Source of the DNA: Maricaulis sp036231565
GTDB taxonomy: Bacteria; Pseudomonadota; Alphaproteobacteria; Caulobacterales; Maricaulaceae
DNA: 64,000 nucleotides
Direction: 5' to 3'
Assembly (NCBI GenBank): GCA_036231565.1
Contig: JAZAHA010000016.1
Span: 1 to 64,000 of the forward strand
Shown here: positions 7,855 through 17,175 of the stretch, piece by piece
Layout of the letters: each line of letters begins with the position of its first letter
Position numbering within the stretch: position 1 is the first letter of the stretch
Notes under the pieces: model-generated
The model's input: the letters and a program-made list of their open reading frames with translations, nothing else
Told to the model about the DNA's origin: nothing
The model's database searches: none
Program-made: the position numbers and the translations under genes

Positions 7855-8648
7855 TTTTTTCCTTGTTCCCGCTCCGCTCGACCCGAGCCTGTCGCCGATC
7901 CCGGTGCCGGGGGCGATGCTCACATGGAACGCGCTCAGGGCTGTGGGGTTTGAGCTCGATCTCGCGAGTCCTTGATTTCACGCAACTCCCCTGGATCGGG
8001 TCCGGACCTCGTCTTTGAAGGGTGGGCGCGCGGCCCCCGCGAGCGACAATGCTCGCGAGCCTGCGGGCTTGGGCTGGGACCCTCGTCGCGTCTGAACCGT
8101 CGTTCGTCGCAGGCTGCCGCGTTTGCCGCAGCGTCCCGTTGCCTGTCTCAAAGCAATGGAAGTCACCGGCCCGGTTTGGTTTTTTCAACCCCGACAGCCG
8201 GGGGCGGCGCCGATCCGGGCGCCTCGCTTGGCCGACCATGTTCGTTGCGGTGTTTATAAGGTCTGTATCCCTCCGAGTAAGCGCCAACGAAGAAGGGGGT
8301 CTAGCCCCCGGATCTATGCGGCAGTGCTCACGACACTGCCGCATTCTTTTTTCCGAACGCATTTTCTTGAGCTGCCGCGGCTGCGAAAAAGTGTCGCGCA
8401 AGATGCAGGATTCACCCGCCTCCCGAAATGCGTGTAGCCCTTTGCAGGCGGGCTCGCTGGCGCCATGAGCCAGGCCCTGGCTAATAAAATATGCCATAAC
8501 AATTGGTTACCGTCCCCGGCACGGAAAGGAAGGTTTAACCGTCTTGGCAGCAACTCGATCCCCAGCGCGGCTTGTGCTGCCGATCTCCCGATCCGGTGCA
8601 TGACGCGTGATGATGCACATGTTTCGAGAATAAGGGGGCGTAGCTCCG
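7855..8648. other. 794-base intergenic region with no gene
   Basis: No frame here has gene-like composition; the long minus-strand frame crosses the tRNA and is spurious. The visible structure is a GCGAGC/GCTCGC hairpin near 8039, a GGGGG/CCCCC stem-loop near 8296-8311, a strong terminator at 8317-8352, and an AT-rich stretch at 8481-8510. A single TTAACCGT, a CtrA half-site-like word, lies near 8536 ahead of the chemoreceptor gene. Remnant DNA next to a tRNA and a small RNA gene are both possible. Confidence 0.4.
8317..8352 (+). terminator. Strong intrinsic terminator
   Basis: A perfect 10-bp stem TGCGGCAGTG/CACTGCCGCA with a 7-base loop, followed by TTCTTTTTT. It is on the plus strand about 460 bases beyond the tRNA and 300 bases before the next gene, so it ends a transcript with no recognised coding sequence. 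Confidence 0.75.
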
Positions 8649-10322
8649 ATGCTGACCAGTCTGAACCGTCTTTCACTCAAGGCCCGCCTGTCCCTGCTTG
8701 CCGTGGCCTCTGTCGCGCTGATGCTGGTCTATGTCGGTGCGAACGGCGTTGTCCGCAGTGCCATGGTGAAGGCCGAGGCCGAAGCCGAGCAGGCAACACT
8801 GACCCTGATCGCCGCCAATACGGTCGAGAAGGATCTCACCTCCCTCCTGCGCGATACTTATCTGATGGCTGCCACGCCGACCGCCGAGCGCATCGAAGCG
8901 GCGCGCGGCAACCTGGTCGATTTCGAGGTCTCGCTGTCCGAGGCCGACGCTGTGGTCACTGACGCGCGCTATACCGCGGCCCTGTCAGAAATCCGCGCCG
9001 ACTACGGCGATCTGGAAACGCTGATGAATGATCGCATGCAGCGTATCGCCACAATGGGCAGTGCCGACATCAACGCGTTCATCGACCATCTCGCAGTTTT
9101 CGACGACGCCATGGACACCGCGATCGAGAGCGTGCGCGACGGAGCATGGGAGGATCTCGAGACGGCCTGGGCGCGGCGTGATCGCATGGCGCAGATGTCC
9201 TTCTGGGTGGCCGTGGTTGCGGTTCTGCTGACCGCAGGCGGCCTCTACGGCCTGACCCAGGTGATCGGCGGCACCATCCGTGCAGCCGTTTCCAGGGTTC
9301 AGGATGTTGTCGGCAGCCTCGCCCGCGGCGAGCGCGGCCTTGAGGTTCCCGGCACCGAGCGAACCGATGAATTCGGCAATCTCGCCCGGGCGCTGGATAC
9401 CTTGCAGGATACACTGACCTCCGCCGACGAGATGCGCGAACGCGAAACGGTCGAGGCCCGCGCCAAGGCCGAGCGTGCGGCGCGTACCGAAGAGGCTGTG
9501 GCCCGCTTCGAGCAGGCCTCCACCGCGCTCCTGGCGAGCGTGATGGAAGCGTCCGAGCAGCTTTCTGCTTCCGCAACCCAGATGCAGGCGACATCCGGCG
9601 AGGCGGCTACCGTGTCCGGATCTGCCCGTGACGCGGCGAGCAATGCCGCCTCGAGCGTGCAGGCGGTGGCAGCGGCTTCCGAAGAGCTCGCCGCCTCGAT
9701 CGCGGAAGTCTCCACCCAGGTGACCAAGACGAGCGAGCTGTCGCAGCTGGCCGGGCAGGAAACCAGCGCCAGTGCCGAAGGCATCCAGGAGCTGGCGGAA
9801 TCGGCCCAGGCTATCGGCGCCATCGTCGACCTGATCGACACGATCGCCAGCCAGACGAACCTGCTCGCCCTCAACGCCACCATCGAGGCGGCGCGGGCCG
9901 GCGAGGCCGGTCGCGGCTTTGCGGTCGTCGCGTAGGAAGTGAAGGCGCTGGCCGAGCAGACCACAACGGCCACGCAGCAGATCGCCGAGCGGATTTCCAA
10001 GATCCAGTCCTCCACGGAAGCGTGTTCGCTGTCGGCTGCCAAGGCTCTGGACGCGGTGTCGCAGCTGGGCGAGCTGGCCGTTGCTTCGGCTTCGGCGATC
10101 GAACAGCAGCGGGTTGCCACTTCGGAGATCGCCCAGTCGGCACAGAAGGCCCAGGATGGAACGACGAATGCGGCGTCCAATGTGGACCGCGTGGCCGAGT
10201 TCACCCGCCAGACCGACCAGGTTTCGAAGTCTGTGCTCAGCGCGTCCGAAGAAATGTCAGGCCGCTACACCGCCTGGAAAACAGATTTTGAATCCTTCCT
10301 CGAAGACATTCGCGCCGCGTAA
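8649..10322 (+). pseudogene. Methyl-accepting chemotaxis protein, in-frame TAG
   Basis: This would encode a 557-residue chemoreceptor. TM1 is near residues 14-31, followed by a four-helix-type periplasmic domain, TM2 (about 183-203), a HAMP segment (GGTIRAAVSRVQDVVGSLARGERG) and a methylated coiled-coil signalling domain. The hairpin tip that contacts CheA/CheW is present (IDTIASQTNLLALNATIEAARAGEAGRGFAVVA), but codon 429 (9933-9935) is TAG where family members have an acidic or small residue. The same frame continues with EVKALAEQTTTATQQI to a normal C-terminus. One G-to-T change from GAG would explain it. Without readthrough the product lacks half of the signalling hairpin. A sequencing error is also possible. 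Confidence 0.85.
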
Positions 10323-10344
10323 GGGCGCGACAGGAGACAATCCC

Positions 10345-11568
10345 ATGAAGACCATGACCGCTACGTTTGCGGCCGCGCTGCTCGTCGGTGCCGCTGCAGC
10401 TCCCCTCGCTGTGGCCGATGACAGCCTGCCGGGCGACATCCTTGTCGATCTGCGCATCCGCTACGAAAACGTCGCGCAGGACGGCAAGCTCAGCGCTGAC
10501 GCCGTTACGCGGCGGCTTCGCCTGGGCTGGAAGTCGCCGGAATGGAACGGCTTTACCTTCCTCGGGGAAGTCGAGAATGTCGGACCGCTCGACGGTGATG
10601 ATGACTATAATTCCGGTCTTAACGGGCTGGGCCAGTATGCCGGCATCAAGGACGCCGATTTCACCGAACTGAATCGTCTTCAGGTGGCGTTCTCGCCGAT
10701 CGAGAACCTCTCCGTGACGCTGGGCCGCCAGTACCTGCAGTTCGATGATGGACAGTTCGTCGCCTCCGCCGGTCATCGCCAGGACAAGAATTCTCACGAC
10801 GCCATCCAGCTCGGCTGGTCCCATGGTGCCCTGGATGCCAGCTATGTCTATCACGACCGGATCAACCGCGGGCCCGGCGACAACTCCGACTGGCAGAGCG
10901 ACAGCCATCTTTTCCATCTGGGCTATGATTTCAACGATGCGTTCGAAGTCTCGGGTTTCGCCTATTTCATCGACATCACGTCTGCGGGCGGACGGGATCG
11001 CTCGAACACGACGCTCGGTGCCCGTCTGGCCGGCGAGCGCAGTCATGGCGGCCTGGGTGTCGAATATGCGGTGATGTACGCGCACCAGACCGACTATGCG
11101 TCTGCGACCACCGATTTCAGTCTGGCCTATTTTTCCGGCGATCTGGCGTTCAGCTATGGCGGCGCCGAACTGGCGCTTGGCTATGATGTGATCGAGGGCA
11201 ATGGCTCCACCGGCTTCTCCAACCCGCTGGGCAAGAACCACGACTTCCTGGGCTGGGCCGATGTCTTCTCCGGCGGTGGCCGCCAGGGCACGGTCGACGG
11301 GGTTGAGGATTTCAATGTGATGCTGTCCTGGAGCCGGCAGTGGGAGGCGGGTTTCATCCGTGGCCTGTCTACCGGTGTGCGTCGTCACGAATTCGAGGCC
11401 GAGCGTACCGGCGCCGATCTGGGCAGCGAATGGGACGCCTTCGTCGAGTTCGACCTGCCGCAGGGCCTCTCGCTCGCTCTGGAAGCCGCCGATTATGACG
11501 GCCCCGGCGTGGCACCGGCTCCGGCCGACGTGTCCAAGACCTGGATCGTTCTGAGCTACCGCCGCTAG
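10345..11568 (+). CDS. Outer-membrane porin-like protein
   Basis: A 407-aa precursor with a signal peptide (MKTMTATFAAALLVGAAAAPLAVA). The mature part is rich in amphipathic beta strands and aspartates (DILVDLRIRYENVAQ, LQVAFSPIENLSVTLGRQYLQFDD, LDASYVYHDRINRGPGDNSDW) and ends in a strand finishing WIVLSYRR, as in trimeric or 'hypothetical' porins of Caulobacterales. It probably forms a general or substrate-specific channel; the substrate cannot be told. The ATG at 10345 follows CAGGAGA, whereas the longer frame starts inside the chemoreceptor gene. A bidirectional terminator follows. Confidence 0.8.
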   Translation: MKTMTATFAAALLVGAAAAPLAVADDSLPGDILVDLRIRYENVAQDGKLSADAVTRRLRLGWKSPEWNGFTFLGEVENVGPLDGDDDYNSGLNGLGQYAGIKDADFTELNRLQVAFSPIENLSVTLGRQYLQFDDGQFVASAGHRQDKNSHDAIQLGWSHGALDASYVYHDRINRGPGDNSDWQSDSHLFHLGYDFNDAFEVSGFAYFIDITSAGGRDRSNTTLGARLAGERSHGGLGVEYAVMYAHQTDYASATTDFSLAYFSGDLAFSYGGAELALGYDVIEGNGSTGFSNPLGKNHDFLGWADVFSGGGRQGTVDGVEDFNVMLSWSRQWEAGFIRGLSTGVRRHEFEAERTGADLGSEWDAFVEFDLPQGLSLALEAADYDGPGVAPAPADVSKTWIVLSYRR

Positions 11569-11587
11569 GCGGAGTGCATCGGGCACA

Positions 11588-11625
11588 GAAAAAGGGGCGC
11601 TGCGATCTCGCAGCGCCCCTTTTTT
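11588..11625. terminator. Bidirectional intrinsic terminator
   Basis: A perfect 11-bp stem GGGGCGCTGCG (11594-11604) with CGCAGCGCCCC (11609-11619), a 4-base loop, T6 on the plus-strand side and A6 on the other side. It serves the porin gene and the convergent gene at 11648. Confidence 0.9.
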
Positions 11626-11647
11626 GTTGCTTGCGGCCGGGGCCCTG

Positions 11648-12157
11648 TCAGGCGCCGGCGCGCTCCAGCTGATGCGCCTCCTGCAGCGCTTTCAGCTTTT
11701 CGGAAATGGCGTCGAGGATTTTCCAGTCGGCATCGCTGTCGGTGACTTCGTAGAGGTCGCCCTCGACAATGGCAGAGGCGGTGTCCTCGCCCGGCCCGGT
11801 ATCGTTGCCGGAAATCTCCGAGAGCAGCGGCGCGCTGCCGGTGAGGGCCACGACCGGCTTGCCCGCATCACCGAACTGCTTGGCAAGCTTGGTTGCGCTG
11901 GGCGCCAGCTTGGACGCCCCTTCCATCAGCACCAGGGCGTCATACGCGTTCGGTTCGATATTCTCCGTCGTTTCGGCGACCGCGAAATTGATCTCGGCGG
12001 TGCCGTTGTAACCGCGCAGCAGGGCGTGCTGGTCGGACACCAGAACGGCGCGGCGGTTGTGGCGCTGCAGCGCTTCGGATGCGGTCTGCAGCTGGCGGAC
12101 ATTGACGGATTCAGCAACGAAAGCGGCGACCCTGCGCGGGCGATGGGAATGTCTCAT
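11648..12157 (-). CDS. DJ-1/PfpI-like domain protein (tentative)
   Basis: A 169-aa cytosolic protein. The pattern RRVAAFVAESVNVRQLQTASEAL, then AYDALVLMEGASKL and FGDAGKPVVALTGSAPLL resembles the Rossmann-like DJ-1/PfpI fold found as a domain attached to large catalases. The nucleophilic-elbow cysteine expected of active DJ-1/PfpI enzymes is missing; the protein has no cysteine at all. If the fold call is right it is catalytically dead and may bind or sense a ligand. It is transcribed alone toward the terminator at 11588. Confidence 0.45.
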   Translation of the reverse strand: MRHSHRPRRVAAFVAESVNVRQLQTASEALQRHNRRAVLVSDQHALLRGYNGTAEINFAVAETTENIEPNAYDALVLMEGASKLAPSATKLAKQFGDAGKPVVALTGSAPLLSEISGNDTGPGEDTASAIVEGDLYEVTDSDADWKILDAISEKLKALQEAHQLERAGA

Positions 12158-12414
12158 ATAGTTTATCGTTCTCCGTTTACAGAAAATGGGGCGTGCAGGT
12201 CACGCGGAAGTCAATCTGGCAATATGGATAGTTCTTTTGGCTCGATAATCAAGGTCTCGTGGTGCACATAAAATACAATGCACCCTGTATGGAACCATTT
12301 TCGCTTGGAATGAGTTTACAGCTTGCGTACCGTATTATGTGCTGACTTGGTGATGGTGCCGTGTCGGGCATTATGGGGTGCGCAATACAGATTCAATACA
12401 GGGGGTAATATAGC
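12158..12414. promoter_or_regulatory. AT-rich divergent promoter region
   Basis: A 257-base gap between the divergent DJ-1-like gene and the NAGGN operon, clearly richer in A/T than its surroundings. It contains an 11-base-spaced direct repeat CAATACAG (12383-12390 and 12394-12401), 14-32 bases before the asparagine-synthase-like start, and a GTGCA/TGCAC inverted pair near 12263. The direct repeat could be an operator, perhaps for osmotic control. The ribosome site is GGGGG at 12401-12405. Confidence 0.45.
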
Positions 12415-14220
12415 ATGTGCGGGATTGCCGGCGACTTGTCGTTCCAGAACTCTCCTTCCGACTCACAAGCACTCGAGCGGATGAGCTGGGCCATGCGCCG
12501 GCGCGGGCCGGATGGCGGTGGCATGGTCATCCGCGACGGGGTCGGTCTGGCTCATCGCCGGCTCAAGATTATCGACCTCACCGAAGCCGGTGCCCAGCCC
12601 ATGCATGACGCCCAGCTGGGCCTGACGCTCGCCTTCAATGGCTGCATCTACAATCACCGTGAACTGCGCGCCGAACTGGAGAGCAAGGGCTATCGCTTCT
12701 TCTCCACCAGCGACAGCGAGGTGATCCTGAAAGGCTATCACGCCTGGGGTCTGGATGTGGCGAAACGCCTGTCGGGCATGTTTGCCTTCGCCATCGCCGA
12801 GCGCGACAGCGGCAAGGTGGTGCTGGGGCGCGACCGCCTGGGCATCAAACCGCTCTACCTGTCCGAGACGCCCGGCCGCCTGCGCTTCGCCTCCAGCCTG
12901 CCGGCCCTGCTGGCCGCCGGCGATGTCGACCGCGAGCTCGATCCGGTCGCCCTGCACCAGTATTTCAGCTTCCATGCCGTCGTGCCGTCGCCGCGCACCC
13001 TGTTCAAGGGCGTGCGCAAACTGCCGCCAGCCACGCTGATGGAAATCGAGCGCGACGGCACCCGACGCGAGCACCGCTACTGGTCCTGTCCCTACGACAT
13101 GCGCGAGGAGGAGCAGGGGCTCGATGCCGATGGCTGGCGCGAGCGGATCGCCGAGGCGCTGCGCGGCGCGGTGAAGCGGCGCATGGTGGCCGATGTGCCG
13201 ATCGGCGTTCTTCTGTCCGGCGGGCTCGACAGCTCGCTGATCGTGGCATTGCTGGCCGAAGCCGGTGTGAAGGACCTCAACACCTTCTCCATCGGCTTCG
13301 AGAGCGTGAATGGAGAGGCCGGCGACGAGTTCCGTTATTCCGATATCGTCGCGAAGCATTTCGGCACGCAGCATCACAAGATCGAGATCCCGGCCTTGCG
13401 CGCACTGCGGGCCCTGCCGGAAGTGATCGCCTCCATGTCCGAGCCGATGACCAGCCATGACTGCGTCGGCTTCTTCCTCCTGTCCGAGGAAGTGTCCAAG
13501 CATGTGAAAGTGGTGCAGTCCGGCCAGGGTGCCGACGAGGCTTTCGCCGGATATCACTGGTATCCGCCCATGGCCGGTGCGAACGACGCTTTCGGCACCT
13601 ACCGCGATGCCTTCTTCGACCGCTCCCACGACGAGATGGCCGAGCTGCTGCAGCCCTCCTGGCTGGGTGGCGACCATGCCGGCGATTTTGTGCGCGATCA
13701 TTTCCAGACGCCGGGCGCAGCCTCGCCCCTCGACAAGGCGTTGCGGCTGGACACCCATGTCATGCTGGTCGACGACCCGGTGAAGCGGGTCGACAACATG
13801 ACCATGGCCTGGGGGCTGGAAGCCCGTGTGCCCTTCCTCGATCACGAGGTGATCGAGCTGGCGGCCCGCTGCCCGGCCGAGCTGCACCTGCAGCAGGAGG
13901 GCAAGGGCGTGCTCAAGCATCTGGCCCGCCAGGTCCTGCCGCACGCGGTCATCGACCGGCCCAAGGGGTATTTCCCCGTTCCGGCCCTGAAATACCTGCA
14001 GGGCGACTTCCTCGACATGGTGCGCGATGCGGTCCGCAGCCGGTCCTTCCGGGATCGCGGCATCGTGCAGGAGGCCTATGTCGATCACCTCCTGAAGGAC
14101 CCCGAAGCGCACATCACCAAGTTGCGCGGCTCCAAGCTCTGGCAGATCGGCGTGCTGGCGCTGTGGCTGCAGACCCATGATGCGCCGGTGAAGCCGGCCC
14201 GGGTCGAGGTGGCTGCATGA
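12415..14220 (+). CDS. asnO: N-acetylglutaminylglutamine amidotransferase
   Basis: A 601-aa class II glutamine amidotransferase of the asparagine-synthase family. The N-terminal MCGIAGD exposes Cys2, the glutaminase nucleophile; the synthase domain has the PP-loop SGGLDSS (residues 268-274). Next to the GNAT/ATP-grasp ligase it fits the protein that amidates N-acetylglutaminylglutamine to give the compatible solute NAGGN. It is first of three genes; its TGA overlaps the next ATG (ATGA). An ordinary AsnB is the alternative, but the neighbours make that unlikely. Confidence 0.93.
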   Translation: MCGIAGDLSFQNSPSDSQALERMSWAMRRRGPDGGGMVIRDGVGLAHRRLKIIDLTEAGAQPMHDAQLGLTLAFNGCIYNHRELRAELESKGYRFFSTSDSEVILKGYHAWGLDVAKRLSGMFAFAIAERDSGKVVLGRDRLGIKPLYLSETPGRLRFASSLPALLAAGDVDRELDPVALHQYFSFHAVVPSPRTLFKGVRKLPPATLMEIERDGTRREHRYWSCPYDMREEEQGLDADGWRERIAEALRGAVKRRMVADVPIGVLLSGGLDSSLIVALLAEAGVKDLNTFSIGFESVNGEAGDEFRYSDIVAKHFGTQHHKIEIPALRALRALPEVIASMSEPMTSHDCVGFFLLSEEVSKHVKVVQSGQGADEAFAGYHWYPPMAGANDAFGTYRDAFFDRSHDEMAELLQPSWLGGDHAGDFVRDHFQTPGAASPLDKALRLDTHVMLVDDPVKRVDNMTMAWGLEARVPFLDHEVIELAARCPAELHLQQEGKGVLKHLARQVLPHAVIDRPKGYFPVPALKYLQGDFLDMVRDAVRSRSFRDRGIVQEAYVDHLLKDPEAHITKLRGSKLWQIGVLALWLQTHDAPVKPARVEVAA

Positions 14221-16022
14221 CGCGGCCAGGGACCCGCCAGCCGGCCGGGGCGATCTCGCACCGGCTCCGGCGCAAGCGTGAACAGGCCCTGCTGCCGGCC
14301 GACGAGGCCATCCCGCCGGCCGAAGGCGAGGGCGAGGCGATTGTCAGCGATGCGGCGATCGATTGCGGCTGGGGGCAATTGCTGTTCGCCCATACCTTCC
14401 GCGACCAGAATACGCTGATCGACCGGTTGCTGGCAGAAAAGCCGGACCGGCGCGATATTGCCTTCTATGTCCGCGACCCGCATGTCCTGCTGGCGCTGGC
14501 GCCGCAGGAGATTTTTCTCGACCCGTCGCACACTTACCGTCTGGAACTGCCTACCTATCGCGATGCCGGCGATCCGCCGCGCGGTTTCCAGGTGCGGCGC
14601 ATGGCGGCGCGGTCGGATGCCGATGCCGTGAACCGCATCTATGCGGCCTGCGGCATGGTCTCGGTCGACCCGGAGTTTTTCTGGCAGCACCGCGACAGCC
14701 GCGAGATCGTCTACTTCGTGGCCGTCGACGAGGCGAGCGGCGAGATCATCGGCTCGGTCACGGGGATCGATCATGCGCGCCTGTTCAATGATCCGGAATG
14801 CGGTGCCTCGCTGTGGTGTCTGGCGGTCGATCCGCGCGCCAATCATGCCAAGGTCGGCGAGGCGCTGACCCGCCATCTGATCGCACACTTCTCGGCGCGC
14901 GGCTCGCGTCATGTCGACCTGTCGGTGATCCATGACAATGAGTCCGCGATCCGCCTCTATGAACGCCTGGGCTTCGAGCGCACGCCCTTCTTCACGGTGA
15001 AGCGCAAGAACCCGATCAATGAAAAGCTCTTCACGGGCGGCAAGTCGCTGGAAGACGGGCTCAACCCCTATGCCGAGATCATTGTCGCCGAGGCCCGGCG
15101 CCGCGGCATTGCGGTGGATGTGCTGGACGCCGAGGGCGGTTTCTTCCGTCTGACCTTCGGCGGCCAGTCGGTCGTGTGCCGGGAATCCCTGACCGAACGC
15201 ACCTCGGCCATCGCGATGAGCCGGTGCGACGACAAGGCCGTGACGCGCCGCCTGATGACCGAGATCGGCCTGGACGTCGCCGAAGCGGTCGATGGTAATG
15301 ATGAGGACGCGGCGCAGGCGCTGCTCGAACGGGCCGGATCTGTGGTGGTCAAGCCGGCGCGCGGTGAGCAGGGCAGGGGCGTGGCCGTCGATATTCGCGA
15401 TGCTGACAGCCTCGAAAAGGCCATCGCCAATGCCCGCAATTACTGTCCCGACGTGCTGGTGGAAACCTATGTGCCCGGCGACGATCTGCGCGTGATCGTG
15501 ATCGATCGGGCGGTGGTCGCCGCCGCCCTGCGCAAGCGGCCGGTCGTGGCCGGCGATGGCCGCAAGACCGTGCGTGAACTGGTCGAGGGGCTCAGCCGCC
15601 GGCGGGCGGCCGCCACGGGGGGCGAGGCGCGCATCCCGCTGGACGCCGAGACCGCGCGCTGTATCGCAGCCGCCGGCTATGGCTGGGACGACGTCCTGCC
15701 ATCGGGCGAAACGCTGGAAGTGCGCCTGACCGCCAATCTGCACACGGGCGGTACGCTGCACGATGTCACCGACCTCCTGCATCCACAGATCGTCGAGGCC
15801 TCGATTGCCGCGGCCAAGGCGCTGGATATTCCGGTCGTCGGCCTGGACTTCATCGTCAAGGCGCCGGTGCTGGACGAGTTCGTCTTCATTGAGGCGAACG
15901 AGCGTCCGGGGCTGGCCAACCACGAACCCCAGCCCGTCGTGGAGCGCTTTCTCGACCTGCTGTTCCCGCGCTCCGCCCGTATCGAAAACCTCCGTCCGGG
16001 AGCTGACCGTGTCCGAGCTTGA
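14217..16022 (+). CDS. ngg: N-acetylglutaminylglutamine synthetase
   Basis: A 601-aa two-domain enzyme. A GNAT acetyltransferase domain (about 100-265; RRMAARSDADAVNRIYAACGMV, CLAVDPRANHAKVGEALTRHLI, DNESAIRLYERLGFERTPFF) is fused to an ATP-grasp ligase (about 330-590; SRCDDKAVTRRLMTEIGL, VVVKPARGEQGRGVAV, VETYVPGDDLRVIVIDR, FIEANERPGL). It should acetylate glutamine and join it to a second glutamine, giving the dipeptide that the upstream amidotransferase caps. It overlaps the upstream gene by 4 bases and the downstream gene by 14, so all three are translationally coupled. Confidence 0.93.
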   Translation: MTRPGTRQPAGAISHRLRRKREQALLPADEAIPPAEGEGEAIVSDAAIDCGWGQLLFAHTFRDQNTLIDRLLAEKPDRRDIAFYVRDPHVLLALAPQEIFLDPSHTYRLELPTYRDAGDPPRGFQVRRMAARSDADAVNRIYAACGMVSVDPEFFWQHRDSREIVYFVAVDEASGEIIGSVTGIDHARLFNDPECGASLWCLAVDPRANHAKVGEALTRHLIAHFSARGSRHVDLSVIHDNESAIRLYERLGFERTPFFTVKRKNPINEKLFTGGKSLEDGLNPYAEIIVAEARRRGIAVDVLDAEGGFFRLTFGGQSVVCRESLTERTSAIAMSRCDDKAVTRRLMTEIGLDVAEAVDGNDEDAAQALLERAGSVVVKPARGEQGRGVAVDIRDADSLEKAIANARNYCPDVLVETYVPGDDLRVIVIDRAVVAAALRKRPVVAGDGRKTVRELVEGLSRRRAAATGGEARIPLDAETARCIAAAGYGWDDVLPSGETLEVRLTANLHTGGTLHDVTDLLHPQIVEASIAAAKALDIPVVGLDFIVKAPVLDEFVFIEANERPGLANHEPQPVVERFLDLLFPRSARIENLRPGADRVRA

Positions 16023-17169
16023 AATCGACGAAACCTATCTGCGTGAAACCCTCAAGACGCTGCTCTCCATTCCCAGTCCGAGCGGCTATACCGACAAGAT
16101 CGCCCGCTGGTGCTGCGAGGAGCTGGAGCGGCTCGGCATCGAGTACGAGCTGACCCGGCGCGGCGCGATCCGGTCGCGGCTGCCGGGGCGCGAGGAACAG
16201 CCCGCCCGGGCCATCATCTCGCATGTCGACACGCTGGGTGCCCAGGTCTCCTACATCAAGGAGAACGGCCGCCTGTCGCTGGCGCCGATCGGGCACTGGT
16301 CGGCCCGTTTTGCCGAGGGCGCCCGCTGTACCCTGTTCACCGAGCATGGCAGCTATCGCGGCTCGATCCTGCCGCTCAAGGCTTCGGGGCATGTCTATAA
16401 CAAGGAAATCGACACTCAGCCGGTCGCCTGGTCGCAGGTCGAGCTGCGCATCGATGCGCCGGTCCACAACGATATCGACGCCGCGGCCATTGGCGTCGCT
16501 TCGGTCAGCATGGACTCGCTGGGGATCGCCGTCGGCGATTTCGTGGCTATCGACCCGTGTCCGGAATTCCTGGGCAATGGTTTCATCGTCTCGCGCCATC
16601 TGGATGACAAGGGCGGGGTTGCGGCGATGTTCGCTGTGCTCAAGGCGCTCAAGGAAAGCGGGGCAGAACTGCCGGTCGATACGCTTTTCCTGTTCTCGAT
16701 CTCCGAAGAGGTCGGTGTCGGCGCGTCCTCGATCCTGACCCATGACGTGGCCTCGATGGTCGCGGTCGACAATGGCGCCGTCGCGCCCGGCCAGAATTCC
16801 AAGGAGACCGGCGTTACCATCGGCATGGCCGACATGACGGGGCCTTTCGACTATCACCTCACCACCAAGCTGATCCATCTGGCCAGGGACCGGCAGATCC
16901 CCTTCCAGCGCGACGTGTTCCGCTACTACCGCTCCGACGCCGCCTCCGCGATCGAAGGCGGGGCGGATGTGCGCACGGCGCTGGTGACCTTCGGCATCGA
17001 TGCCTCCCACGGCTATGAACGCGTGCACGAGAACGCGCTCTTTTCCGTCGCGCGCCTGTTGAAGGCCTATGCGCTGAGCGCGGTCGAGATCGAGCGCGAT
17101 GCCGAGCCGTCGGGCGATCTGGAAGGCTTCACCGACCAGCCGACCGAGCCGGCCGAAGCCGGCGAATAG
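16009..17169 (+). CDS. M42-family peptidase of the NAGGN system
   Basis: A 386-aa co-catalytic metallopeptidase of family M42, the type found as third gene of NAGGN operons. Metal-ligand motifs: SHVDTLG (His72, Asp74), RHLDDKGGVAAMFAVL, ISEEVGVGAS and a C-terminal HGYERVH. It may turn over NAGGN or related peptides; its exact role in the pathway is not settled. The GTG at 16009, with GGGAG 6 bases upstream, is the start I choose; the longer frame lies wholly inside the synthetase gene. The C-terminal tail is rich in Glu and Pro. Confidence 0.88.
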   Translation: MSELEIDETYLRETLKTLLSIPSPSGYTDKIARWCCEELERLGIEYELTRRGAIRSRLPGREEQPARAIISHVDTLGAQVSYIKENGRLSLAPIGHWSARFAEGARCTLFTEHGSYRGSILPLKASGHVYNKEIDTQPVAWSQVELRIDAPVHNDIDAAAIGVASVSMDSLGIAVGDFVAIDPCPEFLGNGFIVSRHLDDKGGVAAMFAVLKALKESGAELPVDTLFLFSISEEVGVGASSILTHDVASMVAVDNGAVAPGQNSKETGVTIGMADMTGPFDYHLTTKLIHLARDRQIPFQRDVFRYYRSDAASAIEGGADVRTALVTFGIDASHGYERVHENALFSVARLLKAYALSAVEIERDAEPSGDLEGFTDQPTEPAEAGE

Positions 17170-17175
17170 GCGGGC

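Noticed and set aside
7855..8352. Known structured RNAs (SRP, RNase P, tmRNA, 6S)
   Set aside because: None of their conserved sequence blocks is visible around the orphan terminator.
7730..8497. A 255-codon minus-strand open frame
   Set aside because: It runs through the antisense of tRNA-Arg (GRFELPTPRF-type spurious peptide) and its residues are Arg/Pro-rich, as in shadow frames.
12463..14178. A 571-codon minus-strand frame
   Set aside because: Antisense to the asparagine-synthase-like gene; no motif.
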